Source of the DNA: Lates calcarifer | Lineage: Eukaryota > Chordata > Actinopteri > Centropomidae | Assembly (NCBI RefSeq): GCF_001640805.2 | Contig: NC_066848.1 | Location: 12,572,592-12,636,591 of the forward strand | Reading direction: 5' to 3' | Length of the DNA stretch: 64,000 nucleotides | Shown: piece by piece, positions 39,701 to 51,891 of the stretch | How the letters are laid out: every line of letters begins with the position of its first letter | How positions within the stretch are numbered: position 1 is the stretch's first letter | Made by a program: the position numbers and the translations under genes | Notes under the pieces: generated by a model | Databases searched by the model: none | The model's input: only the letters and a program-made list of their open reading frames with translations | Told to the model about the DNA's origin: nothing

Positions 39701-42700
39701 AACTTCATAATGTTATTTTACCATGAAGAGGAGCTTGTTAAGTTAACCTGGAAAAGGCCTTGTGAAAGACTCCAAGACATATTTTCTCACCCAGAAATCT
39801 GCGCCTTTAACTTTAGAAATTCGATTACTTTGGTTTACTTTGAACATTTATTACCCTGACTTCAGTTTAAAGCCATTATGTAATTTTTGCTGTGCTATGG
39901 TATGTTTAATCCTTTGAGTTTATTTGAGCAGTTTGGTTTACTAAGCACAAAATATTGCAGACTAAGAGCACAGTTTCATTTTATTGTTTATTCAATGTTT
40001 GAATTAAAAGTTGGCAGTCATTTTAGGTTTATGTGTGTGTTTAATGAGACTTTAAAATCCTCACAGAAAATTTATGACAATCTGACAGCCATATATGATC
40101 ACATTCATTGTCTCTGTCCTTGTCAGAGACAGTGTGTGGTATTTAGAAAAATATATAGCCCCCATTTGAACAAATGGGTACAACGTGCTGACAGGAAGAT
40201 GTAGGATAAAAATAATGTCTGTATTATCTGCCTGAGAATTTGTGATAAAGTAAATTTGGAGACAACTGCTTTTTAAAATACACAGGCCTCAGCTATGATA
40301 TGATTGGTCAATGGGGTTATCTGTTCATTTTATAGTTTGGTCATCCTCACTATGACATGCACTTCAAGTTCTGGTCATGAAGTTGTTCCAAAAAGTAAAC
40401 TCCCTTCTACAAAGTTAAGTCAGATTAGAGTGTTTGCCCTCCTCTAATTCCCTATCTGTGATATAGTGATGATAATATCTAATTGATTGTCTTGGCTTAG
40501 TCAGATGCAGTGATGATCTTCAGGGTAAAGCGGGTGTCTGAAGGTGCAGGTTGTGGTCCACTCACACTGCAGACTCTTGAGGGGTTTGTCCTTCAGGGTG
40601 CGAGCTGCCAAGCTCCATTCGATGGGGGAATCGCAGGGGCTGACGGTCAGCGACATGGCCGGAGCCTTCTTCTTCAGCGTGAAGTATAGCCTGTGGAGAA
40701 ACACCAGAGATAACCGCGGGAAGTTGTTTGATTCATCACGTGGGGCAGGGGGGTGGAGGGCAATGTCAAAAAGATAACATCCTGATTCCATTCAGCTGCA
40801 AGGTGATGGATGGGAAGACGAGATATCTTCCAGTGCATACTGCGCAACATTCTTTCATTTTGCTGGATGATGTGCAGATACGGTTGGGCTGGTTATAATT
40901 TTCTTTCCTAAAGCTTGCCAATTTCAACATTGCAGCTGTTTCAAACGTTTGCCAAATGCTGTCTTTCCGTTTGCCTACATGCTGATCAGTCATTTGATAG
41001 CAGATCATGAGAGGTGACCGGGGAATCAAATGATAAGGCTGCATTGACAGCTTCAGATGGATATCTCCCTGTTTGCTGTAACTATCTGAGATCGTGCTTA
41101 GCATAGAAACTATTATATCCCTTACTGGGATGTAATCAGATTCAAATCATCACTATTCTGTAACTTTTAAGTCAATGTTAAGCTGTTTATAACCACAAAG
41201 ATGCCTGGACAGATTAAGTCTGCCCCTTTCAACCTAAACTGTTGTGTTAAATGTCACTTCTCCCCAGTTAATTACCCTTCATGAAAATGAAGTAAGTGCA
41301 TGGTTATTTGTTAATAAATATTTGTTCTCCTTACGTACAAACACCATTTTTCATGATTCTGTGCAGATGGCGGTTGTTTCCAAACAGATGTGCGACACTG
41401 TCATTCTCAAGGGCGCTTTGCAGGCTTATTTAATAGAGTGATTAATTTCTGAATCAGTGTTTTCTCTCCATTATTTGCCGCGCGGTTCTGCATGACTGCA
41501 CTGGTGGACAGACTGCAGCACACAGGGAGATGCATTTCGCAATTTTCGGCTCCCAGTCTCAGAAAGCAAGCACTGGCACCGTTGCATAGGGTTCAGGCCA
41601 AATGGGCTCCACTTCCTCTCGCTCTCTCTACAGTGGTGCTGGAATCAGCCCACTGTCGCCCAAAAAAAGGTGGTTTGGGGGATGGCTGGTGACTTGTTAT
41701 TGAAGTGGGAACAAGGGCAGAACTGATGAGCAGGCCTCAAGATTTATTCATGGGTCTTGAATGAAGTGCAAATGAGGGAAAATGTTTTTTTTTCCTGTTA
41801 AGGAGAGATTTAGTGTGGTGATGAGTTTTAAAAACGTATTTACTTTAATTTCAAAAGCAAAACAAACTGTTTCAAGAATTTTCTGTTGGGATGATTTTTG
41901 CTGGCTCTAGACTCTCACGTGTGTAGCTGTGCAGATTTTCTCTGTTTTACATCATTGCGTTATCTATCTTTTTGGGGCTGTTGGTCAGATAGAACAAACC
42001 ATTTGAAGACCTTGGGCTCAGGTAAACTGTGATGGGTATTATTCACTATTTTCTGACTTTATATAGACTGTAGTGGCTCCCAACCTTTTGTCTGATGTAC
42101 TCCCACAGGCCTGTCAGATGAGCTCAAGTACCCTGTCATCCCTCATATTCCTATTGTGTTCATTGAATGGCTTTTAATCTGGATGTTATTTAACATTGTT
42201 AATTATATAGAAGTGGATGTTGTTGCAATATTGTTCTCTTGCAAGATACTGTTGTGTTGTCCGTATTCAAGTTTGGCACTTGTTTTGGAATGGTTAAATA
42301 TGAATTTGCTTCCAGTTGTATTGTCTGAAGCTGGGCATTTCAATCACTGATCCTTTTATTGACATCTCTGCTTGTTTGTTAAATAATTTTCATGCTGTCA
42401 ATCACAGGTTAACAACAAAATATTTACTCAAGAGCTGTACTGAACTACAATTTTGAGGTCCTTCTGAGGTATTTCCATTTTCTGCTAGATTATACCTCTA
42501 CTCCAGCATATCTCAGAAGCAAATGTTATGCTTTTTACTCCATTACATGTATTGAATGACTTAAGTTACAAGTTACTATGCAGATTCAGATTAATAATTC
42601 AAAAACATAATCAACAAAAAATAAAATATGATGTATTATTAAAGGTTAAGATAAGATAAAATAAGACTATATTGATCACCTTTATGCAGCTGCAGCATAA

Positions 42701-43338
42701 AGTGATCTACACATTAATGCACCATAATCACACATTATTATGAAATGGGCCATGCATAATTAGCACTTGAACTGTTAATACTTAAGGTAGGTTTTGATGC
42801 TATTACTTTTGTACTATTGCTTGGGTGAAAATTTGAATGCAGTACTTTTCCTTGTAACAGTATTTCTACACTGTGGGACTGCTACTTTTTAGTAGTAAAA
42901 GAGTAGTAGAATACTTTCTCCACCACTAATCACCATCAGCACATCATGATCAGGTGTTACAGGTGAATCAGGTTAGTGGGTTTTTTTTTCCAAATCATAA
43001 CTTCCTCCTAGTTGAGATTCAATAATCAATAGACAATTAATCAATAGACAGATTAATTGATATTGAAAATAATCATTAGTTGTGGCACTAATGGCAACAA
43101 GCACCCAGACGACATGCATATTGCATCACACCTGTCCCCTGTCCCATCTGTAACCCTACCTGCGATTTCGTCCTTTGGGGAGAGTTATAGAGGTGATCTT
43201 TCCCTCTGGTAACCAGGTAGTAGGGCGAAGTGGCACTTCATTCTCAGGTGCCAGGGCTGAGTGCACCTGGGGCCACAATGAGCCGTAGAGCAGTGCCAAA
43301 GCTGCACTGAGACACCAGGACAGGGACATCAGCGCCAT
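36739..43338 (-). CDS. NDNF-family secreted fibronectin type III protein (NDNF-like)
   Basis: Three coding exons in phase: 43160-43338 (start), 40566-40690 and 36739-38189; 584 residues (human NDNF 568). NDNF is a secreted glycoprotein acting on neurons and endothelium and as an FGF-signalling antagonist. Residues 1-27 form a signal peptide (MALMSLSWCLSAALALLYGSL). Family stretches: LTVSPCDSPIEWSL (NDNF SVTVTPCDAPLEWKL), DTQYYFDVFVMDRLNGTSMAYKGTFARTHEEA, RLRGCNSVTLAWMGTEERSLYCVYRRKL, ERVLCKYFQELNPRRAVTTAVI, GLEPGMAYVFDVYL and a final VKTRKEC. Two FN3-like modules are seen (about residues 160-290 and 455-580), with an N-glycosylation site at NGTS. By eye the similarity to NDNF is moderate rather than high, so this is more likely a paralog than NDNF itself. 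An upstream in-frame ATG at 43425 is disfavoured because it would bury the signal peptide. Confidence 0.82.
38700..39000. repeat. Teleost interspersed repeat ('aatagtttggcattttgg' family)
   Basis: TTTAAAGAATAGTTTGGCATTTTAG, TGAGAGTTAGATGAGAGGGTC, AACTACAGAGATAGAGCCAGTAGG and GTCACTGCACCCAGCCAAG are hallmark pieces of a common fish repeat. Located in intron 2 of the NDNF-like gene; another partial copy is near 47.6-47.76 kb. Confidence 0.6.
40691..43159 (-). other. Intron 1 of the NDNF-like gene
   Basis: 2.5 kb intron holding repeat fragments at 42068-42180 and 42430-42930. Otherwise A+T-rich with no supported exon. Confidence 0.6.
42066..42930. repeat. Composite repeat: 'agtggttcccaacc' piece plus stepped 'agtaaaagtact' element
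   Basis: TGTAGTGGCTCCCAACCTTTTGTC at 42069 is followed by the stepped element: TATTTCCATTTTCTGCTAG, TATACCTCTACTCC, TACTTTTTAGTAGTAAAAGAG and AATACTTTCTCCACCACTAATCACC at about 42.89-42.93 kb. Confidence 0.55.
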
Positions 43339-43413
43339 CGTGGGATCTTGCTCTCTCGTCTCTTTCCCTCTTTGACTTTCCTCAGTCACCGTGCCTTGGA
43401 TATCTCCCAGGCT
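43339..43413 (-). other. 5' untranslated part of the first coding exon, NDNF-like gene
   Basis: A minus-strand acceptor (GCGTTTACAG) at about 43414 marks the upstream edge of this exon. A matching donor (GAGAGAAG followed by GTAAGG) occurs at about 46069-46075, so an untranslated exon probably starts at 46071 and runs up toward 46.4 kb. Confidence 0.5.
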
Positions 43414-46070
43414 CTGTAAACGCAATGTGGAAAGGTCAGGAACATCAATCTGAGCCCATCAGCAACACACACTCTTACCCACACACACACACACACAGTA
43501 ATGCACACTTAGTTAAATTCCTACAGTACCATTCACACAGACACTAAAGAGCTGTAGCGGCTGATGATTCATTGATATGAAGAAACATCCTATCCTATTC
43601 AGACAGAATTATTCATGCAGGGGAAAAGAAATTGCCATGCTATATTACTCCGGGTTGTGTGTGTGTGTGTAGCACAGCTTGACACTCACTGTAAAAAATC
43701 ACCCATCGCACCACTTTTCAAAGTGTGAAGTGGGTTGCTAATATCACTCTGAAGTCGGTGCCTTTACATCTACATTTCTATTTATAGTTGGGGAGTTCAA
43801 ATGGGCCTGTTCTCCAAATATCTTTCATCATGGGTATCGGCGCTATTTTATCAGGAGAAAGTGACGCCACACCGATGCGGAGAGAGGTACACAAACAACA
43901 CCTGGAGGTGCTCTGATGCAGTCAAATCCAATCAGCATACAGAAATGCAATGCTTAACAAGAGGAACTTGTATCAGATTGTTCTGTATCTCTCTTGCATT
44001 CCATCCTTTATTTTATTTGTTTCATACTCTATTAGCATTTCCTGTCTTTTCTTTAATGTGTATATTTATGTGTGTGTGTGTGTGTGGTTGTGGTTTAATG
44101 ATAGTAGATAGAATGATTACAGGTCTCAGTGTTCTCTCTCCCCAGAGAAAACGCATTTGTTCAAAGTCACACAGTCTTCGCAAACACACTCCCCGCTTTC
44201 CCCTAACAAGGTGTATTATGTCAGTGCTGTGCCCTATAGATCAGATGACAATCACAGTGGAACCATGGAGGCGGCCACAGAAGGTACATCTGAGTCTTCT
44301 GGGCCCCGGGACGCTCTGAGATCCAAACCGTCACACAGCTACAAAGTCGCACAGAGGCGTCTGCTCATTATCCTTGCACAGAAAGAGGGGAGTGAACGAC
44401 CCATAAAGCTTTAACTGAGAGACATGCAGTGGGAGAGAGGCAGATTGAAATGGGAGGGAGGGAGCGAGGGAGGAGAGGAGAGGAGAGGAAGGGGAAGCTA
44501 AGGAAGGGAGGGCTGTGGAAATGGAGAGCAAGAAGAGGAGGATGTTGGATCCTAGAGTAATTAGAGGGAAGGAGACAGAGAGCGGAAAAGAGGAGAAAGT
44601 GCAACTGGAAAAGAGAGGGCTGGAATCAAAAGGGAAAAAAAAACATTGCCATGCAACAAGGTTGCAATGAATTTGTTTTTAGCCAGACACAGGAAGCTGA
44701 CTGGTGTTTACTTTAGCCCCCCATGTCGAATGGGCTCTAATGTGTCACATACTAGCCAGACAGCAGCACAACCTCACAGCCCCTCTCACTCTCCCCCTCA
44801 TTCAAACTTGATAAAGACGAAGACACAAAAAAGCTTGGCAGGCTTGTTTCTTCAAAACGCACCCGCTGATAAAATATGCATACGGCTCTTCAGCAAATTA
44901 TGGCCAATTGAATTTTCATAAGGCAAAAAGGCTGGGTCTCACAGAGAGAGGGAGCTTACTGAACTTAACTACCACCCTCAATAAATAAATACATACTCCC
45001 TCTTAAACACAGGAGCTCATGACTTTGATGGTCCCGCTTACTCTCTGCCCCCCCCCCCCCCCCCCCCCCCCAAAGGTGAGTTTCCTCAGTCCATTCTTTT
45101 TATCCCAGACTGCATTCATTCTATATACTGTTTGGGTATTAATTAAAGATACTTCAACCCCACTCTGTTTCTCTTTCTTTCCTCCTCTGCCCCTCTTTTT
45201 TTCCACTTCATTTGCCCCCCTCATTTAGAAGTTGATGCAGGCTCAGTTTCAGAGGGACAGGTTGAGTGCTGTGTGCTATCTGTCCACACATTGTATTTGC
45301 TATCTTCTATCTCCCCGTGCTCTGGCAGGACCATCTGCCTTCTGTTATCTGTGGGCAGGGACAGATTAAATGGCATGGGGTGGTCCCTGCAGGATCCGTT
45401 GTCCCCCCAAACTACTGTGGGCAAAGAAGTGGCCTGTGGATCATGGTGGGGGTTGACAAGATGATGGCGGGGTAACGTGCAATGGCCATGGAACTTGATA
45501 GGATTTTACGGCTGATTTTCCACATCGCTGCATGTATATTCGAATACATTAACCCCTCTCCTGTCTTCTTTACTTTCATTATCCCTTTTTGTGCCTGCAT
45601 CTCTCATTCCCTTCATCTTGTATATTTCTCTTTCACACACTTTCATACAGTATCGTGCCCTTTCTTGATACATGCTTCATATCTGCTCTTTCTCTATGAT
45701 CACTGTCCCACTCCACGGTCACACTTTTCTTTTCAAATGACAAGAGAATTATTGGTTGTCAGAGAGAAAAGACAGGCACAGCAAGCAATAAAATATGCAG
45801 ATAACAGATGAACACAGGCTTCAAACATGCGAAAATGTGACGCTGTCAAGATGAAAACCGGCCTACAACAAATGAAAAGTGCCCGGCATCTGTCTCAGTT
45901 TTGTAAAAAGCCTCCAGAGACCGCACACACTCTCACTCAAAAAAAGGACTGATCCAAAGAAACAAGTTGCTGACTTACACATCCAGTTGAAATTTGAGAT
46001 GCTGACGCACACACACACACGCACATGCTCCTGCAAGGACAACAACAAGCATGCATGCATCCCCCCTTAC
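43414..46070. other. Probable 5' intron of the NDNF-like gene
   Basis: Contains short CA/GT microsatellites (about 43482-43496, 43650-43670, 44070-44090), a purine-rich AG tract (44400-44600) and a 24-base poly(C) run. No protein-coding exon is supported; long plus-strand frames such as 43801-44319 have no homology I recognise. Confidence 0.5.
45048..45071. repeat. Poly(C) run
   Basis: Twenty-four consecutive C. Such runs are prone to length error in sequencing. Confidence 0.95.
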
Positions 46071-46420
46071 CTTCTCTCAGTGCACGCTCTCCCTCTCCGG
46101 CGCAGGGAGTGAGGGATGGGATCAAATGAGAGAGGGAGTGAGGATGGAGGGGGTAGGAGAGGGGGATGAGAGCCGGTTGAGGAGAGAGGAGGAGCGACAG
46201 CAGGTTGTTGTCGGGTGTTCCACTGACTCCGTCTCCCTTGGGGTGCTGCTCGCTTCCTACTTCAGGAGGCGTCTCTTCAGGGCTCAGGTGTTCCTTCAGG
46301 GCTGTCCCAGCTCCCGTGTGCCCTGGTGTGGTGCAAAGCTCCCCAGGCACTCTCCTCACTCTTTCTCTCTGTCTCTCAGTCCTTCACACCTGGAGGCTTG
46401 TCCTGCTAAACACTGTGTGA
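46071..46420 (-). other. Candidate 5' untranslated exon and promoter, NDNF-like gene
   Basis: Inferred exon on the minus strand ending at the donor near 46070. Moderately G+C-rich pyrimidine/purine biased sequence. The 194-residue plus-strand frame at 46051-46635 is Ser/Leu/Cys-rich and looks like a shadow. Transcript evidence is needed to place the start. Confidence 0.35.
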
Positions 46421-46679
46421 ATGTCATCCGGCCGGTGAAGCCCGTATCCCCTCTCCTCTTCTCGTTTCGCCTCTGTCACTCTTTTTCCACCTCCTGTTCT
46501 TTTCACTTGTTCCCTCTGTTTACCTCTTCTGGTAGTGAACAGAGCTCACTTGCAATTCAAATGGGCTCATGTGTGATTGTGTGTGTGTTTGTGTATCTGT
46601 ATGTGCAATCTGAGAGTGAGGGAGCAAGCGGGTGAGTGTGAGGGGGCTGACAGTGAGGTTGCTGAATGGGGGTGGTGAT

Positions 46680-46680
<1 letters not shown>

Positions 46681-46719
<39 letters not shown>
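46681..46719. repeat. GA microsatellite
   Basis: About 18 uninterrupted GA units after AGAAG. Confidence 0.95.
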
Positions 46720-46721
<2 letters not shown>

Positions 46722-47559
46722 TGTTGTCAAGAACAACGTTAGGGGGAGGTGATGTAAAAGTTAAACACATTAGGCTTCAGGCAACATGTTAGAGGTTACA
46801 CTGTCTTTGTGCCCTTATCGCTTGTTCAATCAGCTGCTTTAACTGGCTCCAAATGAACATATTTAAATGGCAGGATGGCCTCTCAGGCACTTAATGGATT
46901 TATGCAAATATTTAATGGGTTTAAAACAAATTAAAACCTGCACCATGTTAAATAAAAGGAGTAAAACTGGACTTTTAACATGTTTCTAACAGCGCTGAGC
47001 ATATGGTTGTCCATTGTTTTTGTGCAGCAAAAGTGTTTGCTTGATCTAAATCTGTTCTATCTCTTTGTCTTAATATATCATGTCCTTTATTGTATCCTTC
47101 ATCTCTACTGTATTACGCTACTCAGAGCTCATATGTATGTTTTAACTACAGGTTTGAGATGTTATATTTCATTCACAATAACAATATGTGTGCCACTATA
47201 GCCATCAAATGTGGCTAACTGATCCCTGTGGGATTTCATTGGGTTTTAGGATGTTGGTTGGAATTAAATTCAGAAAATATCAATGTAGTGTTAAATTTGT
47301 GGTTCACTTTGGCTTTGGGGTTTAGGTCCTAAAAAGTACACACCATATACAGTATCAAATAAATAAATGCACATCTTTTTCTGGAAACATCTCAGTGACT
47401 GGAGAGGTCAGACTGCAGAAAAACCTGCATACAAATGACTTTAATTAGTTGTTATTTCTAGTTATACTGTATAATCTCATATAAATACACACAGTCTGAT
47501 AGTAAACTAGAAAATGTATTTCTTAATTTTAATTCATGCTTGCATACAAGGCAGAGCTC

Positions 47560-47770
47560 ATCCAAGTTAAAGGAATAGTTACTCAATTCTTTCAAATAGT
47601 TCAGAAACTATGTTAATTTAATGGTTTATTTAATGGTAAACTCATTTTTAAGGAATAGTGTGACATTTTGGGCTTTTTGAGCTTAGCGCATCACAAAGAC
47701 TGGACATGGAGGAAACAGCTAGCCTGTCCAAAGGTAACAGAATCTGAACTAATTAACTCTCACTTTCTCT
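47560..47770. repeat. Partial copy of the 'aatagtttggcattttgg' repeat
   Basis: AAGGAATAGTGTGACATTTTGGG, CACAAAGACTGGACATGG and GGAAACAGCTAGCCTGTCC plus AAAGGTAACAGAATCTG match the other half of the family seen near 38.7 kb. Confidence 0.6.
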
Positions 47771-48175
47771 TTTTTGTTTAATCTGTACAAAAACCAAAGT
47801 TTAAAAACAACAGGATGTGATTTTAGTGGGGGGGGGGGATTAAAGTCTCTGCAAACTTTTTCCTTATATTCTTGAGTTCAATCTTACTGAAGTTAGGTGA
47901 AGCTTTGTATGTTTACTAGCTAGTACTTAATCCAGAGTGAATCCACCAGCCTGTGGTAATGAAAATAAAAACCTGTACCCTTGCATGTTACACCGTATCA
48001 GGGCACAGCATAATAAACTGATCTATTGCACAGAGAGAGTATTTACACAGTCTGTACACAGGACGGCCATATTGAAGGCTTTCTGCCCTCCATCTATGGG
48101 TCAAGTGTAGATCTCAGAGGACTGGGGGTGCATTCATATCAGTGCCTCTCCAACCCCACCCAGCCCTCTCATCTC

Positions 48176-48269
48176 CACACAATGGCGGGCCTCATGTACT
48201 GTGTTCTCTCTCCCCAGCTCTTTAATCAATATCATCAGGAAAAGAGAAGGAGGCCCGCCACATTGTGTG
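48176..48269. repeat. Inverted repeat able to form an 18-bp hairpin
   Basis: Left arm CACACAATGGCGGGCCTC (48176-48193) pairs with right arm GAGGCCCGCCACATTGTGTG (48250-48269) over 18 bp with a single 2-nt bulge; the loop is 56 nt. Confidence 0.75.
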
Positions 48270-49849
48270 CTAACTCCCCCTTTTCCATTCTGTGATGGGG
48301 CCTTTTCTCACTCATTCACCAGGTACTTCAGTGTAGGGCTATTGAGGTCACTCTGAATGGGACCCACTCCACCCAGAGGGAATATTGTCTGACCACAGGC
48401 TAAAATCTGAAAGACCCCCCCCCCCCCACCCCCACCCCCACCCCCCTCCCACTCTCTCTCCTGTGCTCTCTGTCTCTGTCTGCCTGTCTCTGCCTGCAAC
48501 ATCACTTCAAAGAAGAATAAAAAAAAGTGGCACATGAGCGCTATTAATAAATGTATCACTTCAGCGGCCACAACTGGTCTTTTTTTTTCAGTGAGGACCC
48601 TTTGCTGCGGCTGGAATCTCTTTCAAAGCCACCAGTCTTCCTCTCTGTATCCCTCTCCATTCGCTGGCCCACTTTACAGTCCCTAAGAAGTTCTGAAAGT
48701 CGACAATCTGGCAGAGCACGATACGGCGGCTGCTTTTGAAGATTGGATGGTGATTAACCTTAGAGAGATTACTGCGTACATACAACTTCATATACGAGCT
48801 GCTTTCGGACTACTTTTATGCTGTTATTTCTTTTTTTTGGGGGGGGGGATAATTAGATTTTAAAATCACGTTGTACTCTCTTTTTCTCTGGACATCTGTC
48901 TGACATCTGTCAGACCTGGAATTGATGCTTGGGGTGACACATGCTCACAAGCTCTCACATGCACACATCTTCTCTCTCTGTTTCACCGCCATCATGACTG
49001 GCCTGAATATGTCTTTTGATCCCTGCAGCCCACCCACCCACCCACACAAACCCCCTCCTTGTGTTGCCGTTTAATAATTTATCAACATACAGTCACCGGA
49101 CAAACTCCATCCGCAGAGAAAGCGACAGAAAGTGAGAGTGAAATTTTCATTTGGCATAACTGCATGAAAAGAAACTGCAAAACTGGCCTTTTCATCTATT
49201 ATTGATTTCTGCTTACAAGCCATGCATAATGCAGGGGCCCGTCTTTATGACAACCATGTATTAAATATCATGTTCTGGGGGTCGGGGGGGTCCTGGGCTG
49301 CGTGCTTTAAGTGCCGCAGTTAGTTGTGTGTGTGTTTTGTTTTTTTTATACCAAGTAATAGGCAGCATGGGCAGCAAAAACACAGAGAGGGCTTAATAGT
49401 GAGAGAAAGCAATAGAAAGAGATTGACAGAGAGAGATGAGATGAAACGGGGGGACATGAGGGAGAGGGTGCTAGCTGACAACGGGTTAACAGGAATCTTT
49501 ATTTTTAACAACATGTCATCACCAGCCGCCCATCTGCTCCTGTGCTGTCAGAGTCCCTCGGGAGTGTGTGTAAATGTGTGAGCAAGGGAGAAGGAGAGAG
49601 ATGCGAGCGAGCCATCACAGATCAGATCACTGATCAGCACCCAAAGGAGGAGGAGGAGGGGGAGGAGGAGGAAGGGAGAGGACAAGGTTAGAGGAGAGGT
49701 GGGTGGTGGCACACAGATATCTCCCTCCTCTAATATCCAGATGGGGGGTGTTACAGGAGGACAGTGGGAGTGGAGCTGAACGGTGGTTGTGTGTGTGATG
49801 AAAAGGTAAAGTCGTATTAGGTGGGTCAATCTATAGCTGCCCTCCCTGT

Positions 49850-49960
49850 GTTTGGATGGGGGGATGGAGGTGGAGATAGAGGTGGTCTGGAGGTAATGAG
49901 GGGGAATCTATTATCACAGAGGAAAGGGGGTGGGGATGGGGGGGTATATGTAGAAACAAA
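49850..49960. repeat. G-rich tract with quadruplex potential
   Basis: Runs GGGGGGATGG, GGAGGTGG, GGGGG, GGGGGTGGGG and ATGGGGGGG within about 110 nt on the plus strand provide more than four G-runs with short loops. Confidence 0.5.
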
Positions 49961-51854
49961 GAAAGAACAGCAGTGATGATGATCAGGAGGAGGAGGAGGT
50001 GTGTAGGCTATGCTGGACCTTCAGGGGTGGCCCCAACAACTTATTTTTTTTCCACCCCCCACCCCCCACCCAGATTAAGGGAATAGTCCCTGGGGAAGAA
50101 GGGATCCATTGAGGAGAGATGTATTTGGGTGGAAGTAGTAGGGGGTGGGGTGGTGGGGGTGGCCTTTGTACTCAGAGAGACAGGACCAACAGCTAGCCGT
50201 TCCGCAGGTCACTCATCATTAGCAAATACACTTTCATTTCAGTTCAGTACAGTTAATCTCTCCGCTTTTGTTCTGTCCTCATGTCTGTTTTTCTGTTTTT
50301 CTTCCCCCTCCAGTTTAAACTTGTTTTTCACTCTGTATGCTGAGTCGAACTGCAGAGCCCTCCACTGGTCCACTCCACTTTATCAAAAGTTTTGAGTGAA
50401 TCTCTGATGGAATGAAAACATCTTGTTTTGATATTTATGATGATGCACTTTCTTTTTGCACAACATGTAGAGGAAGCAGTCCTCAGTCCTCGCTCGCCTC
50501 GCGTCTGCACCGAATCTGCATCTCATATTGAGTACTGAAATCTCTCCCCCTTTCTTCATCTTCTTCCCAGTGTCTTTCTTTCTCGCTCCCCAACCCTCGT
50601 CATCCTTCAGGCGTGGTAAATTTGAAGGCTAATTAGTCCAGAGAAACCAGTCATACCAAAGAAGCCACCCCAGGCCACAAACACACATCCTCCTATTGAT
50701 CTTGTAGTACCAACACAAGCACACACACACAAGTTCACACACAAAACTGAAGCAAACAAACAAGATGCAACAAGAGTTTTTAGAGTGTCATGTATTATAG
50801 ATGGCACATACATAGAAAAAAGTCAGCAAGCTTGCATTATGCAAGTTTTTTTGACCTTGACAGAGGTCAAGTGTTTCAGATATTCTGCATCATGCTCTGA
50901 GATGCTATTTACAGAGCTGTCTGTAAAGGAAATGTTTTGCAGCACCAAAACCTTTTTTCTTGCATTTCCTCCTCTCCTCAGTTACTCCCGCTTTCTCAGC
51001 CATCCCTTCCCCCCTCTTGTTCCCCGTTCTCCTCAGTCTTTCCCTCATTTCTGATCCATTTTTTATGCATTACTCCATTACTCTCAACTCCCATTTACAG
51101 TGCATTACCTCCTCCCATCCTTCACAAACACACTTTGTACTTCTCCCTCCTTCCTTCAGTCACTTTGCCTCACTCCTTCCCTCCCTCACTCCCCCCCCAG
51201 TTTCCTCTACTTCTCCCCTTCACCCTCTTTATTATCTCTTTGTCTCTTCTCTGGTCACGTCATCTTATACTAAGCGCTTCTTTTCCCCTTATCTTTATTT
51301 CCTTCTAGTTTGTCATTCTCTGTACATCATGCTGTCTGTCTGCGCTGCTTTCGTCCTTCACTATAATTGGTTATTCAAAACATGCCATGTAAACTGGGAC
51401 TTAATATTGCTTTAATATTGTCTCTGCTCTTTTACAACTCGAATATACAAATGTCAGCTAATATAATTAACAATATCAGAGGTCAGTCTGTCCAGACATT
51501 TATCTGTCCCATTTGAGCACACACATGAATGCACAGGCAATCAGCAGACTTTGAGATTTGATGAAACAATAAATCTCTGTATTACAAGTTGCAATACTGA
51601 GTGAAACAGATGAGTGACGAGTGTGTAGAGGTGCCATCCTGTAGCTTTTAAATCAGTGTTGGCCTCAGCGAGTTCTTTACAGCACAATAGAGATGCAGGA
51701 GTTCATGGCCCTTTTCTCATGTCAGAAGTTGTTCTCTTTGATTGTAGGGCATAGCTTGCGGGAACCCATTCTCATCGCTGTGGATAAAAGCAAAAAAATT
51801 AAAGTAATGTAGACAACTGATGATACTGATTTGGAGAAAGTGTGTTTTCTACAG

Positions 51855-51891
51855 CCCCCCCCCCCCCCCCCAAAAAAAAAAAAAAAAAAAA
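51855..51891. repeat. Poly(C) run joined to poly(A) run
   Basis: Seventeen C followed directly by about twenty A. Confidence 0.95.

Noticed and set aside
43339..43425. Upstream ATG at 43423-43425 as the NDNF-like start
   Set aside because: It would put about 29 charged residues before the hydrophobic signal peptide, and an acceptor at 43414 cuts through it.
46051..46635. 194-codon open frame on the plus strand
   Set aside because: Lies over the inferred minus-strand leader and CT-rich DNA; composition is Ser/Leu/Cys biased and shows no domain or splice context.
50785..51415. Overlapping Ser/Pro/Leu-rich plus frames up to 151 codons
   Set aside because: Low-complexity CTCC/CTTC sequence; no start context, splice sites or family resemblance.
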